Shown: positions 1 to 7,486 of the stretch, in pieces | How the letters are laid out: each line of letters starts with the position of its first letter | Position numbering within the stretch: position 1 is the stretch's first letter | DNA from: Lachnospiraceae bacterium UBA3282 | Lineage (GTDB): Bacteria > Bacillota > Clostridia > Lachnospirales > Lachnospiraceae | Length of the DNA: 23,614 nucleotides | Assembly (NCBI GenBank): GCA_002361735.1 | Contig: DETS01000004.1 | Location: forward strand, 1 to 23,614 | Direction of reading: 5' to 3' | The notes under the pieces: model-generated | What the model was told of the DNA's origin: nothing | Seen by the model: only the letters and a program-made list of their open reading frames with translations | Databases searched by the model: none | Translations under genes and position numbers: made by a program

Positions 1-23
1 CCTACAAAAACTTTACCCTAGCT
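1..23. repeat. Terminal inverted repeat, left arm
   Basis: Positions 1-23 are the exact reverse complement of 23591-23613, 23 of 23 bases. The inner edge abuts the point (24) where homology with the second giant-gene leader begins. With no transposase or recombinase in the window, this could be the end of an invertible or mobile segment, a dispersed genomic repeat, or an assembly break at a repeat. The sequence alone cannot separate these. Confidence 0.85.
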
Positions 24-147
24 CTGCCGCTTACCCATACAAAAGAAAGATGATTTGGAATGCTTGATAAAACGATTTGATTTATGCGAAATATCCATGC
101 AAAAGCATATCAATCCTAACCATTGCATAACACCCGTTTTTCACCTC

Positions 148-169
148 ATTCGTAACACATTAGTAACAC
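148..169 (+). promoter_or_regulatory. Two tandem 11-bp direct repeats, leader A
   Basis: ATTCGTAACAC (148-158) is followed directly by ATTAGTAACAC (159-169), a period of one helical turn. The second copy starts 89 bp before a third copy at 248-258. The same arrangement and the same 89-bp distance occur at 11809-11830 and 11909. Tandem repeats in helical phase are typical binding sites for a dimeric or cooperative DNA-binding protein; the protein is unknown. Confidence 0.6.
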
Positions 170-186
170 GAAATTTCCTCCAAAAT

Positions 187-206
187 CCCCTCCCATCCCC
201 CATCCC
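187..206 (-). promoter_or_regulatory. Predicted G-quadruplex motif, leader A
   Basis: The plus strand carries C-runs of 4, 3, 5 and 3 (187-190, 192-194, 197-201, 204-206) separated by loops of 1, 2 and 2 bases. The minus strand therefore meets the usual four-run G-quadruplex rule with very short loops. It lies between the tandem 11-bp repeats and the third repeat, and is retained in leader B. Folding and function are inferred. Confidence 0.6.
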
Positions 207-247
207 GTGCACTTTCGCAAATTTTATAAAACTTTAATAAAGTACAC

Positions 248-258
248 ATTAGTAACAA
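248..258 (+). promoter_or_regulatory. Third 11-bp repeat, leader A
   Basis: ATTAGTAACAA repeats the tandem motif at 148-169 and directly follows the near-palindrome ACTTTAATAAAGT and the sequence ACAC. It lies 138 bp before the GTG start (139 bp in leader B). The surrounding block is among the best conserved between the two leaders. Confidence 0.5.
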
Positions 259-385
259 ATAGCCTGTAAAACATCCTGATTTTATCAATATTCCACCCGC
301 GAATCCAAACTCAAAATCCGCAACCCCGTATAAACACTGCAAAACCCAAACACCCCAAGATTTAAGGCAGGGAAAATTTCGGGTT

Positions 386-3300
386 GTGGAGGAGCCAGTT
401 TCCGGGCCTTCCGACGAGCAAATACCCGAGGAAGGAGGAGAAGACGAAACAGGTGTTATTCCACCTGTCGACGAGCAGCCTGCAGCACCGGCTGATCCGG
501 CACCTGCAGAACCTGTAGAACCCGAGGTACCCGCTGAGACACCTGCGGACCCTGAGACACCTGCAGATCCCGAGGCACCCGCTGAGACACCTGCGGATCC
601 CGAGGCACCTGTTGATGAGCCTACAGTTGACGAGCCCGTCGAGGAAGATCCTTCCGAGGAAGTAGGGATCAACGATGCCGAGATCGATGCAAAGGGCGAC
701 GTTTACGCTACCCTCACGATCGAGAATTACCTGAAACTGAAAGATCAGGTAACCTTCACACCCAGTACAGGATTTACCATTTCCAGTAAGGGTGTCATCA
801 CCGCGAAGGAAGCTACAGGCGAATCTACGCCCGCCATCACCCTGACGATTGCGGCAAAGCCTAACTGGCGGATTACCGAGGTAAAGAAGGATGGCACGGC
901 TGTAGAAGCGGCAGGAGGATCATACGCCATTACCGTGGAAAAGGCTGCCGGTTCTGTTGCTAATTCCACCGTTACGGTCGCGACCGTTGCTACCTATCAG
1001 GCAAAGGCATACGGTATCGCGGGCAAAACGCTGACAGTAAAGACCGGCGATGCGGCTGATGCTACGGCAACGATCAATATAGCGGCAGCGGCAGCCGATG
1101 CGACAGCGGTTACCCTTGATAAGGGCAGAGCGATGGCGTTTGAGACGAATGCGGCGGCATCTGACGCTGATCATCGCCTCAAAGTCTACTATATCACCGA
1201 CGGTTCCGATAAGGACGACAAGGTCGAGATCGAGCCCGTGACCACACCTGCGACTTCGACAACCCCCGCAAAGACCACCTACACGGTCGAGCAGTCTGTC
1301 ATCGACTCTCTGGACGGTTCCATTGCCATCCTTTTCGTTGACGAGGCAAAGGTGGCAGTAACTGTGGCAAAAGCGACAGGCGCACAGGATGTAGATATCG
1401 AAGTAGAGGTACCGGATGATACGCCGAATGCGGCAGCAGGAGCTAAGAAATGGGTAGCTTATGCCGCCAATACGAACAACAAAGTTTTCCCGGGCGAGAC
1501 CTTTAAGTTCCGTGTGAAGACGGCAGCGAACTATGCGATCAAGGCAGCGAAAGTTGGCGAGGATGCACTTACGCCCGGCACCGCCATGACGGTAACGACA
1601 GGCACGGGTCAGAGCGCAACGACGGCGACCTGGATCCCGTTTGAGGTCGCACCGACGGCAGATACTGCTGTAACGGTGGAGACAGCGTTTGATGCTACAA
1701 AGAAAAGCACACTGACCTTTACACTGACCGGAAAAGCCGGCTCTGCCACGGCAAAGATCACGGATGTCGTTCCGGTAACGAAGGAAGATGCAGCGGCAAC
1801 AGATGCAGAACTCGCAGCAGCGCTTGGCATCGCCGAGGCAGACCTGAATCTTGCGCCCGGCGAGGCTCTTGATATCTTAACGCCTACCGGGACCGGTGCG
1901 AAAGTGGTAGTCACGGTGACACCTGCAGAGAATTATGCACTGAAGGCACCCACAGGGGTCACTCTGGAAGCAAATGGCTCACTCAAGAAGACCTTTGAAG
2001 GCACAAGCCTTACTTCCACGCTCAGTGTAGAAGCTGAGACAGAGGCGGCGGCAGTAGCGGCCGACACCACAAAGTATTTCAAGATCACCACCGCGGATGC
2101 TGAAAGCATCAAGGATATCAGCAACTGCGAGACGACAGATAAGAAAGTAGAAAGAAAGGGTACTTCGCCTAATTTCTACTATGAAGTCAAGACAGGCGTC
2201 AAGACGGTGACATTCACCGTAAATGTAAAGGAAGGCTTTAAGCTTGCAGATATCGCAGAGGCATACTCCGTTAAGGAGCTTTCCACAACAGGCGGCTTTA
2301 CCAAGTACGAAGTGACCCTCTTTGCGAGCAAGTTGAATGTGACCTCGGTAAAGGACGGTTCAGAGTATACCGACGCGCAGGATATCGCTTTGACAAAGGA
2401 GGCGCTTTCCTACAACGTATCCGTAGACCTTGAGAGCAGCGATGCTGCAACCTATGTTGCAACTTATCAGAGCAAGGATAATGCAACGGCAAATGCTACG
2501 TTTGTTGATTACGATCCCGAAAAAGATGCAGCCCTTAGCTATAACAAAGCACTCAAAGCAGAGATCAAACCCGCAGCAAACTACACCCTTAAGTCCGTAA
2601 GCTACACCATGGGCGGCGAACCTGTTGACGTGCCCGTTGAGTGGGATGACAGCGATGCATTGGAGGAGTTTGAAGTTGCAAGACTGAACATCGCCAAAGT
2701 AACGGATAATGTCGTGATCACCGTTAAGACCGAGAAGAAGACCGTAAGCTTAGGCACACTTGCCAAGGTAACGGATAGTTCCGGTATCACGTTTGCGGAT
2801 GTGACCGATAAGGACGGCAACGGCATCTACCAGATCGCTTCCGGCGCGAAGTATGTGGCAAGTGTCCTGGATGCAGGCACACCTGTTGCTGACGCAAAGG
2901 ATGTCAGCGTAGTCGTAAAGGATGCTTCCGGTGCGGCAGTCGCTATGACGACACCGATCATAACGGATAAGAACGCAGCAAAGAGACGTTCCTTCAGCGT
3001 ACCTGCAAGCCTTGCGGGGCAGGAGATCACGGCGGAAGTCTCCTATGAAGGAGCAGCCGTAGGCACCTACATCATGCAGGTGAGCAAAAAGGCGACCGAG
3101 CTGAGCGTAAACGGCGGCGCGGCGATTACGCAGAGCGTGGACAGCGTTGCTGAGTATCCGATCGTGACAAATGGTACGACACCTAACGACAGTTATGTCA
3201 CGATAACGGATGACGAGGGTAACCTTAGCGATAAACTCGTTGCAGATATTCAAAACGGTAAATTGAGAGTAACGATCAAACCCGCGAAACAGAGCGATGT

Positions 3301-6300
3301 CGCTACTTCGGCAACGTCAGGCACGGGTGAGAACCAGACGACTACTTGGACGCCCATGAAGTCGATCATCAAGGTGACATCTCCTGACGATCCGGCGATC
3401 TTTGACGAGGTAGAGATCTCCGCGACACCTCTCTTTGCGGAAGATGCAAAGGCTGACCTGTCCGTAGACAGCGCGGCTGACGTTCTGATGAACGTGACCG
3501 TGAAGACGGGTGCGACACAGAAGCCGAAGTTCGGATATTTCGAGTACAGCGTAACGGCTACCCCGACCGCGGGTACGACTGAGGCACCGATCCCCGCCGA
3601 GTTAAAGAGCGCGGCTACGACAGAGACCTGGACTGTGGATGATGACGGTGAGGAGTTAAAGGATACCAGCATCAGCGGCCCCGTCTATGTAGCGAAATCC
3701 ACGAATCTGGGTGAAGGCGCGGCATGGACCTATAAGCTGACCGCGACCGTAGTGTATAAGGATGAGAAAGGTAATTCTGTTCAGACCCTGTCACTCACCG
3801 GTGACGATGCAGTGGACGGATCTACGGAAGTACCGGTATTTGAGGATGTACTGAAGTTAAAGAAGGCGAAGAACACCACCTTCTACTCAACCTGGTCTGA
3901 TCCTGAAGGTGTTGTGATCGCAACTCCCCAGTGGAAGAACGGTAAGTACAAGGTCCTTGATGCGTCTGCACAGATCGTTGATAAGACGAACGGCGATCTG
4001 AACGGCTGCGTCGGCATCAAGGATGGCAATGTAGTATTATATAGCGTACCTTATGACGCAAAGACCGGCAAACATACCATCGAGGTCATGGCGACAAGAG
4101 ACGAGACCGGTTATGGCAACGAGATGGGCAGCTCTCACACCAGCTATGCGGCAAGAGCGACCGTTGCAGTCAACGTGGTAAGAGGTATCCAAGAGCTTGA
4201 CGTAACGGCACCGGGCAGCGTCCTCTACATGGATGCAAAGAAGAAGTCCACGACCATGAAGCTCGGTCTGGTATATAACTATGGCAATAAGAAGAATGCA
4301 CCCAAGACCAAGAAGGTGACCTGGGACATCTATGGCCTCGACAGCTATGGTAATGCCATGGAGAATGCGGACGGCACCCCCGACGCGGACGCATACATCA
4401 AGCAGTATGTGACCGTGAAGAACGGCACCGTCACCGTAAAGGGCTTTGTCAAGGACGAGAGACACCCGAACAACAATAAGTTCCGTGTGGTAGTCAAGGC
4501 AGCCGATTTTGTTGGCAATGATGAGAAGGATTATGTCGATATCGAGATCTCCAATAATAAGATAGAGATTGGCAAGGTAGCTCTCGTACAGTACAACAGC
4601 ACGACCCAGAAATATAAGGTCGTGGCTCTGCAGGACGGCAAGAAGGTACAGCCCGTCAAGGCGAAAGATGTAGACGGTGCGTTCATCCTGGCAGTGAGCA
4701 GCGATTCCCCGGCAGCGGTAGGCAGCGAGTATACCTATAATCAGCTCTGGACCCGTATGCTGATCCGGGATCCGTATAACACGAGCATAAAGACCAACAA
4801 TAAGATCGCATCGATTTATAGTAAGCCAAGAAATAACGACTATGAAGACAAGCGTGTGGAGTGGTGGTCTTACCTCTATCTGGACGGCACGAACAAGAAG
4901 ATCAGCATCACCGTAACGGCAAACGACGGCGGCAAGAGCAAGAGCGTCCTGCCCCTGAGCCTGGAGTACACAGATATCGAGGGCAAGGACCTGTCGATCG
5001 ATGTCAGTGCGGTAGGCTATACTCAAAAAGAAATCTACGAAGCAAAGAAGGTAGAGAAGACAGGCGCAGAAAAAGACTTTACCGTAAACGGTGCGGCACG
5101 GCTTTATGTGACGGTAAAGCTCGGTGACAAGAACGACGAGACCTCCACGAACTTTGGCGCCTTTGCGGATGACTTCACGAATTATAAGCTGGCGGTCAAG
5201 GGCGGCAAGAAACTTAGAGATAGCAAGGGACTTGCAGAAATCGTTACCACCAGCGAAGTGACGACCATCACCCTGACGAACCCTAACGTTGCAAAGGGAC
5301 AGAAGGCAAAGGTCTACACCTATAAGCTGACCAACAAGGCATACGCAAAGACCCTGAACAAGGCTCCCAAGGTAACGGTCAAGGGGCAGCTTTACGAGTA
5401 TGCGGATGCTGAGGAGCAGAAAGTGACCATGACGGCCATGAACGGAAAAGAACCCGTGGGCGATCTCTACGCAAGAGTAGAGGCTGACTGGTCTGCACTG
5501 GGCTCCAACGCAACAAAGAATAACGCGATCATCTTCTTCAATAATAAGATTGATTCCGGTACTGCGGGCGGCGAGCATATCTTTAAGATCAATAAAGATA
5601 CGGGCGTCATCGACCTGAAGTTTGACGATACGACCAGACATGGTAAGTTTACACCCGGCAGCTATAAGGTGAAGGTGAGCATCGGTACGGGCCCTACCGA
5701 GGCACAGTTCAAGGCGACCTATCTGCCTGTGACTGCGACCATCAAGGTAGCGAAGAACAAAGCATTTACCTTCAAGCCTACCACCTCCTACACCATCAAT
5801 AAGGTGGACGGCGGCGCGATCCTGGGCGGCAAGAGCAACCTGAAGGATAACGAGATCCACATGGAGTTCGAAGAACTGCAGAACGTGAACAAGAAGGGCA
5901 AGATCAATAAGTTCACCCACTACTTCAGCGTTGTTAAGGATGCAAAGACGGATACCTACAGACTTACCTTTAACGAAGACGATCCGTTGATGCAGGCAAT
6001 GCTCTTTGAGCCTAAGAAGAACGGAACGGAAGACATGAAGGATGCCGACGGCAATGTGATCTATGATACGACAAAGCCCAAGGCAAATCCCGTGATCAAC
6101 ATCCCGAAGGACGATCTGACGGGTTACGTTAAGTACGACGTTTCGGCGACCAAGGGATACTTCACGAACACCGGTCACATCACGGGTTATGCGAAGATCA
6201 CCGTGAAGATCGCGGCTGAGCCGAAGGCAGGCAAGCAGGCAAAGGCGACTCATAAGTATGTGCCTCAGGCAGCGGAAGTGAAACTTGCGAAAGACAGCAA

Positions 6301-6859
6301 GACCGAAGTCAACCTGAAGGTGAACGGCGCATATGTCAGCGCGGCATTTGCCCTCATTGATGACACCAAAGCGAAGTCCAATGCAGCTGAACTGGCGCTT
6401 GACACACCCGCTGTGAATACTGACGGTCAGATCTGCTTTAAGGTAGCGAGCGCGTTGACCGAAGGCAAGAAGTACAGCACGAACCTTCTGGTAGTACCGA
6501 ACAACAGCTGGTATGCGAGGATCATTAAAGATGCACCTGATCAGGCAACCGGCGGGGCTGCGACCAACGCAGAAGGCGAGACGACGCCTCCCGCAACACC
6601 GTCCGTGCCGACGAAGGCACAGCTCATCAAGCAGTACGGTATCCCGGTGAAGATCACCATCACCGCAAAGGCAAATGCGAAGACCACCGATAAGATGGTT
6701 GAGACGCCCGGCGGATCTGAGGTAGTAAGTGAGATCGCAACCGTTACCGTATCTACCGCAGATGATGCAACATCTGTTGAGAAAGGCGATTCATTAGTCT
6801 TTACCGCAGTTGCAAAGAACGGTGCCGGTGCTGCTGTGGACGGCGTGACATGGACATAG
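386..6859 (+). CDS. Giant repetitive beta-rich protein A, signal-less, ended by an in-frame TAG
   Basis: This encodes 2157 residues from a GTG start. AGGGA lies 12 bases upstream, a rather long spacing, identical in gene B. Residues 1-31 (MEEPVSGPSDEQIPEEGGED...) closely match gene B. Residues about 32-95 are an acidic, proline-rich repeat (PADPE/PAETP type). The rest is a long series of Thr/Ala/Val/Lys-rich beta-type modules with recurring patterns such as P-x-x-NY-x-LK-x-V, resembling InlB-B-like and Ig-like (Big) repeats of surface proteins. That family link is inferred from composition and spacing. No signal peptide occurs in frame: the frame is open upstream to 263 but has no ATG and no hydrophobic stretch. 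No LPXTG or SLH anchor was found. Cysteine is very rare. Coding continues after the TAG, so the gene may be a nonsense mutant. Function is unknown; a surface adhesin-like role is a guess. Confidence 0.85.
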   Translation: MEEPVSGPSDEQIPEEGGEDETGVIPPVDEQPAAPADPAPAEPVEPEVPAETPADPETPADPEAPAETPADPEAPVDEPTVDEPVEEDPSEEVGINDAEIDAKGDVYATLTIENYLKLKDQVTFTPSTGFTISSKGVITAKEATGESTPAITLTIAAKPNWRITEVKKDGTAVEAAGGSYAITVEKAAGSVANSTVTVATVATYQAKAYGIAGKTLTVKTGDAADATATINIAAAAADATAVTLDKGRAMAFETNAAASDADHRLKVYYITDGSDKDDKVEIEPVTTPATSTTPAKTTYTVEQSVIDSLDGSIAILFVDEAKVAVTVAKATGAQDVDIEVEVPDDTPNAAAGAKKWVAYAANTNNKVFPGETFKFRVKTAANYAIKAAKVGEDALTPGTAMTVTTGTGQSATTATWIPFEVAPTADTAVTVETAFDATKKSTLTFTLTGKAGSATAKITDVVPVTKEDAAATDAELAAALGIAEADLNLAPGEALDILTPTGTGAKVVVTVTPAENYALKAPTGVTLEANGSLKKTFEGTSLTSTLSVEAETEAAAVAADTTKYFKITTADAESIKDISNCETTDKKVERKGTSPNFYYEVKTGVKTVTFTVNVKEGFKLADIAEAYSVKELSTTGGFTKYEVTLFASKLNVTSVKDGSEYTDAQDIALTKEALSYNVSVDLESSDAATYVATYQSKDNATANATFVDYDPEKDAALSYNKALKAEIKPAANYTLKSVSYTMGGEPVDVPVEWDDSDALEEFEVARLNIAKVTDNVVITVKTEKKTVSLGTLAKVTDSSGITFADVTDKDGNGIYQIASGAKYVASVLDAGTPVADAKDVSVVVKDASGAAVAMTTPIITDKNAAKRRSFSVPASLAGQEITAEVSYEGAAVGTYIMQVSKKATELSVNGGAAITQSVDSVAEYPIVTNGTTPNDSYVTITDDEGNLSDKLVADIQNGKLRVTIKPAKQSDVATSATSGTGENQTTTWTPMKSIIKVTSPDDPAIFDEVEISATPLFAEDAKADLSVDSAADVLMNVTVKTGATQKPKFGYFEYSVTATPTAGTTEAPIPAELKSAATTETWTVDDDGEELKDTSISGPVYVAKSTNLGEGAAWTYKLTATVVYKDEKGNSVQTLSLTGDDAVDGSTEVPVFEDVLKLKKAKNTTFYSTWSDPEGVVIATPQWKNGKYKVLDASAQIVDKTNGDLNGCVGIKDGNVVLYSVPYDAKTGKHTIEVMATRDETGYGNEMGSSHTSYAARATVAVNVVRGIQELDVTAPGSVLYMDAKKKSTTMKLGLVYNYGNKKNAPKTKKVTWDIYGLDSYGNAMENADGTPDADAYIKQYVTVKNGTVTVKGFVKDERHPNNNKFRVVVKAADFVGNDEKDYVDIEISNNKIEIGKVALVQYNSTTQKYKVVALQDGKKVQPVKAKDVDGAFILAVSSDSPAAVGSEYTYNQLWTRMLIRDPYNTSIKTNNKIASIYSKPRNNDYEDKRVEWWSYLYLDGTNKKISITVTANDGGKSKSVLPLSLEYTDIEGKDLSIDVSAVGYTQKEIYEAKKVEKTGAEKDFTVNGAARLYVTVKLGDKNDETSTNFGAFADDFTNYKLAVKGGKKLRDSKGLAEIVTTSEVTTITLTNPNVAKGQKAKVYTYKLTNKAYAKTLNKAPKVTVKGQLYEYADAEEQKVTMTAMNGKEPVGDLYARVEADWSALGSNATKNNAIIFFNNKIDSGTAGGEHIFKINKDTGVIDLKFDDTTRHGKFTPGSYKVKVSIGTGPTEAQFKATYLPVTATIKVAKNKAFTFKPTTSYTINKVDGGAILGGKSNLKDNEIHMEFEELQNVNKKGKINKFTHYFSVVKDAKTDTYRLTFNEDDPLMQAMLFEPKKNGTEDMKDADGNVIYDTTKPKANPVINIPKDDLTGYVKYDVSATKGYFTNTGHITGYAKITVKIAAEPKAGKQAKATHKYVPQAAEVKLAKDSKTEVNLKVNGAYVSAAFALIDDTKAKSNAAELALDTPAVNTDGQICFKVASALTEGKKYSTNLLVVPNNSWYARIIKDAPDQATGGAATNAEGETTPPATPSVPTKAQLIKQYGIPVKITITAKANAKTTDKMVETPGGSEVVSEIATVTVSTADDATSVEKGDSLVFTAVAKNGAGAAVDGVTWT

Positions 6860-7402
6860 GCCGTAACAGGCGAGAATAACGAGGCAGTGAATGTCGGTAC
6901 CACTTTTTCGAGTACAACAGCAGCTACGACTACATTGACAGTTGCAGCAGCAGAGACCCTTACGAAGCTGAAAGTTACGGCAACAGCAACTAAGGGAAGC
7001 GAAACCAAGTCCGGCGTTAAACTCGTGGATGTTGGCACAGGAGAAAGTGTTGAAAAGACGGCTGCTGAGGTTGCAAGCGAGATACAGACCGCTGTTACGG
7101 CTAAAGTTTCGGATTCGACTATTCCGGCAATTACATGGAATGCAAGCGGGACTGACGAAGGGAAGATCTCAAATGCGGCTGCAATAAAGTCAGCGATTGA
7201 TGCGCAGGTGACAGCAAGTGGTAAGCTTCCTGCCAGCGGATTTAGTATAACGAATGCGACAGCTGCGACATTTACAATCGTTAGTGAGCCTGACGCTTCT
7301 AATGCCGGAAGTGCAACCATTACGCTTGCCGTTACAAAGACGAGTGATAGTTCAACCGGCACAGTCACCATTACCATGGCGATTCCGAAAACAGATGCTT
7401 AA
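6860..7402 (+). pseudogene. C-terminal continuation of gene A after the TAG
   Basis: The reading frame of gene A continues without a gap after the TAG at 6857-6859 for 180 more codons, to TAA at 7400-7402. The stop falls inside an Ig-like module: GVTWT-stop-AVTGEN, followed by Thr/Val-rich strands and a Ser/Ala-rich module ending TITMAIPKTDA. A single-base change from TGG (Trp) or CAG (Gln) would explain it. GTG at 6887 could in principle restart translation but has no clear ribosome binding site. Either this is a nonsense-truncated tail or the amber codon is read through. Confidence 0.75.
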
Positions 7403-7453
7403 GCTGCAGACGAATGGTCTGAACAAGATTCCAAATGAAGAATAAAGGAAATT

Positions 7454-7484
7454 CCTCGGGCATAACTGCCCGGGGAGTTTCTTT
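7454..7484 (+). terminator. Rho-independent terminator after giant gene A
   Basis: A 9-bp stem (7454-7462 with 7467-7475, one G-U pair) with a 4-base loop is followed by a T-rich tract ending at 7484. It lies about 50 bp after the final TAA of the gene A frame, supporting the view that the region after the TAG belongs to the same transcription unit. Confidence 0.8.
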
Positions 7485-7486
7485 GT

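Larger units (their letters stand above)
24..385 (+). promoter_or_regulatory. Non-coding leader of giant gene A
   Basis: This 362-bp stretch has no credible gene; short ORFs in it look non-coding. It matches the leader at 11685-12047 in islands: the element starting CTGCCGCTTACCCA at 24, ATAACACCCG at 127, two tandem 11-bp repeats at 148-169, a C-rich tract at 187-206, a near-palindrome ACTTTAATAAAGT just before 243, a third 11-bp repeat at 248-258, and AGGGAAAA just before the GTG start. Spacings between islands match the second leader to within one base. Between the islands the sequences differ strongly. This points to regulatory or recombination sites held at fixed distances. No consensus promoter could be assigned with confidence. 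Confidence 0.7.

Noticed and set aside
55..237. 60-codon ORF in leader A as a possible signal-peptide exon for gene A
   Set aside because: No typical signal-peptide pattern, not in the frame of the giant gene, and no counterpart in leader B at the same position.
160..672. Ser/Gly/Ala-rich minus-strand ORF
   Set aside because: It is the antisense of the proline-rich acidic repeat and the C-rich leader; low complexity and no ribosome binding site.
4037..6253. 738-codon minus-strand ORF opposite giant gene A, and a 616-codon one at 15642-17492 opposite gene B
   Set aside because: The predicted proteins have no coherent domains and lie opposite strongly coding repetitive sequence in matching parts of both genes. 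Biased codon use on the sense strand keeps the antisense frame free of stops.
6887..7402. Independent small gene with GTG start after gene A
   Set aside because: It is the direct in-frame continuation of gene A after the TAG and has no ribosome binding site of its own.
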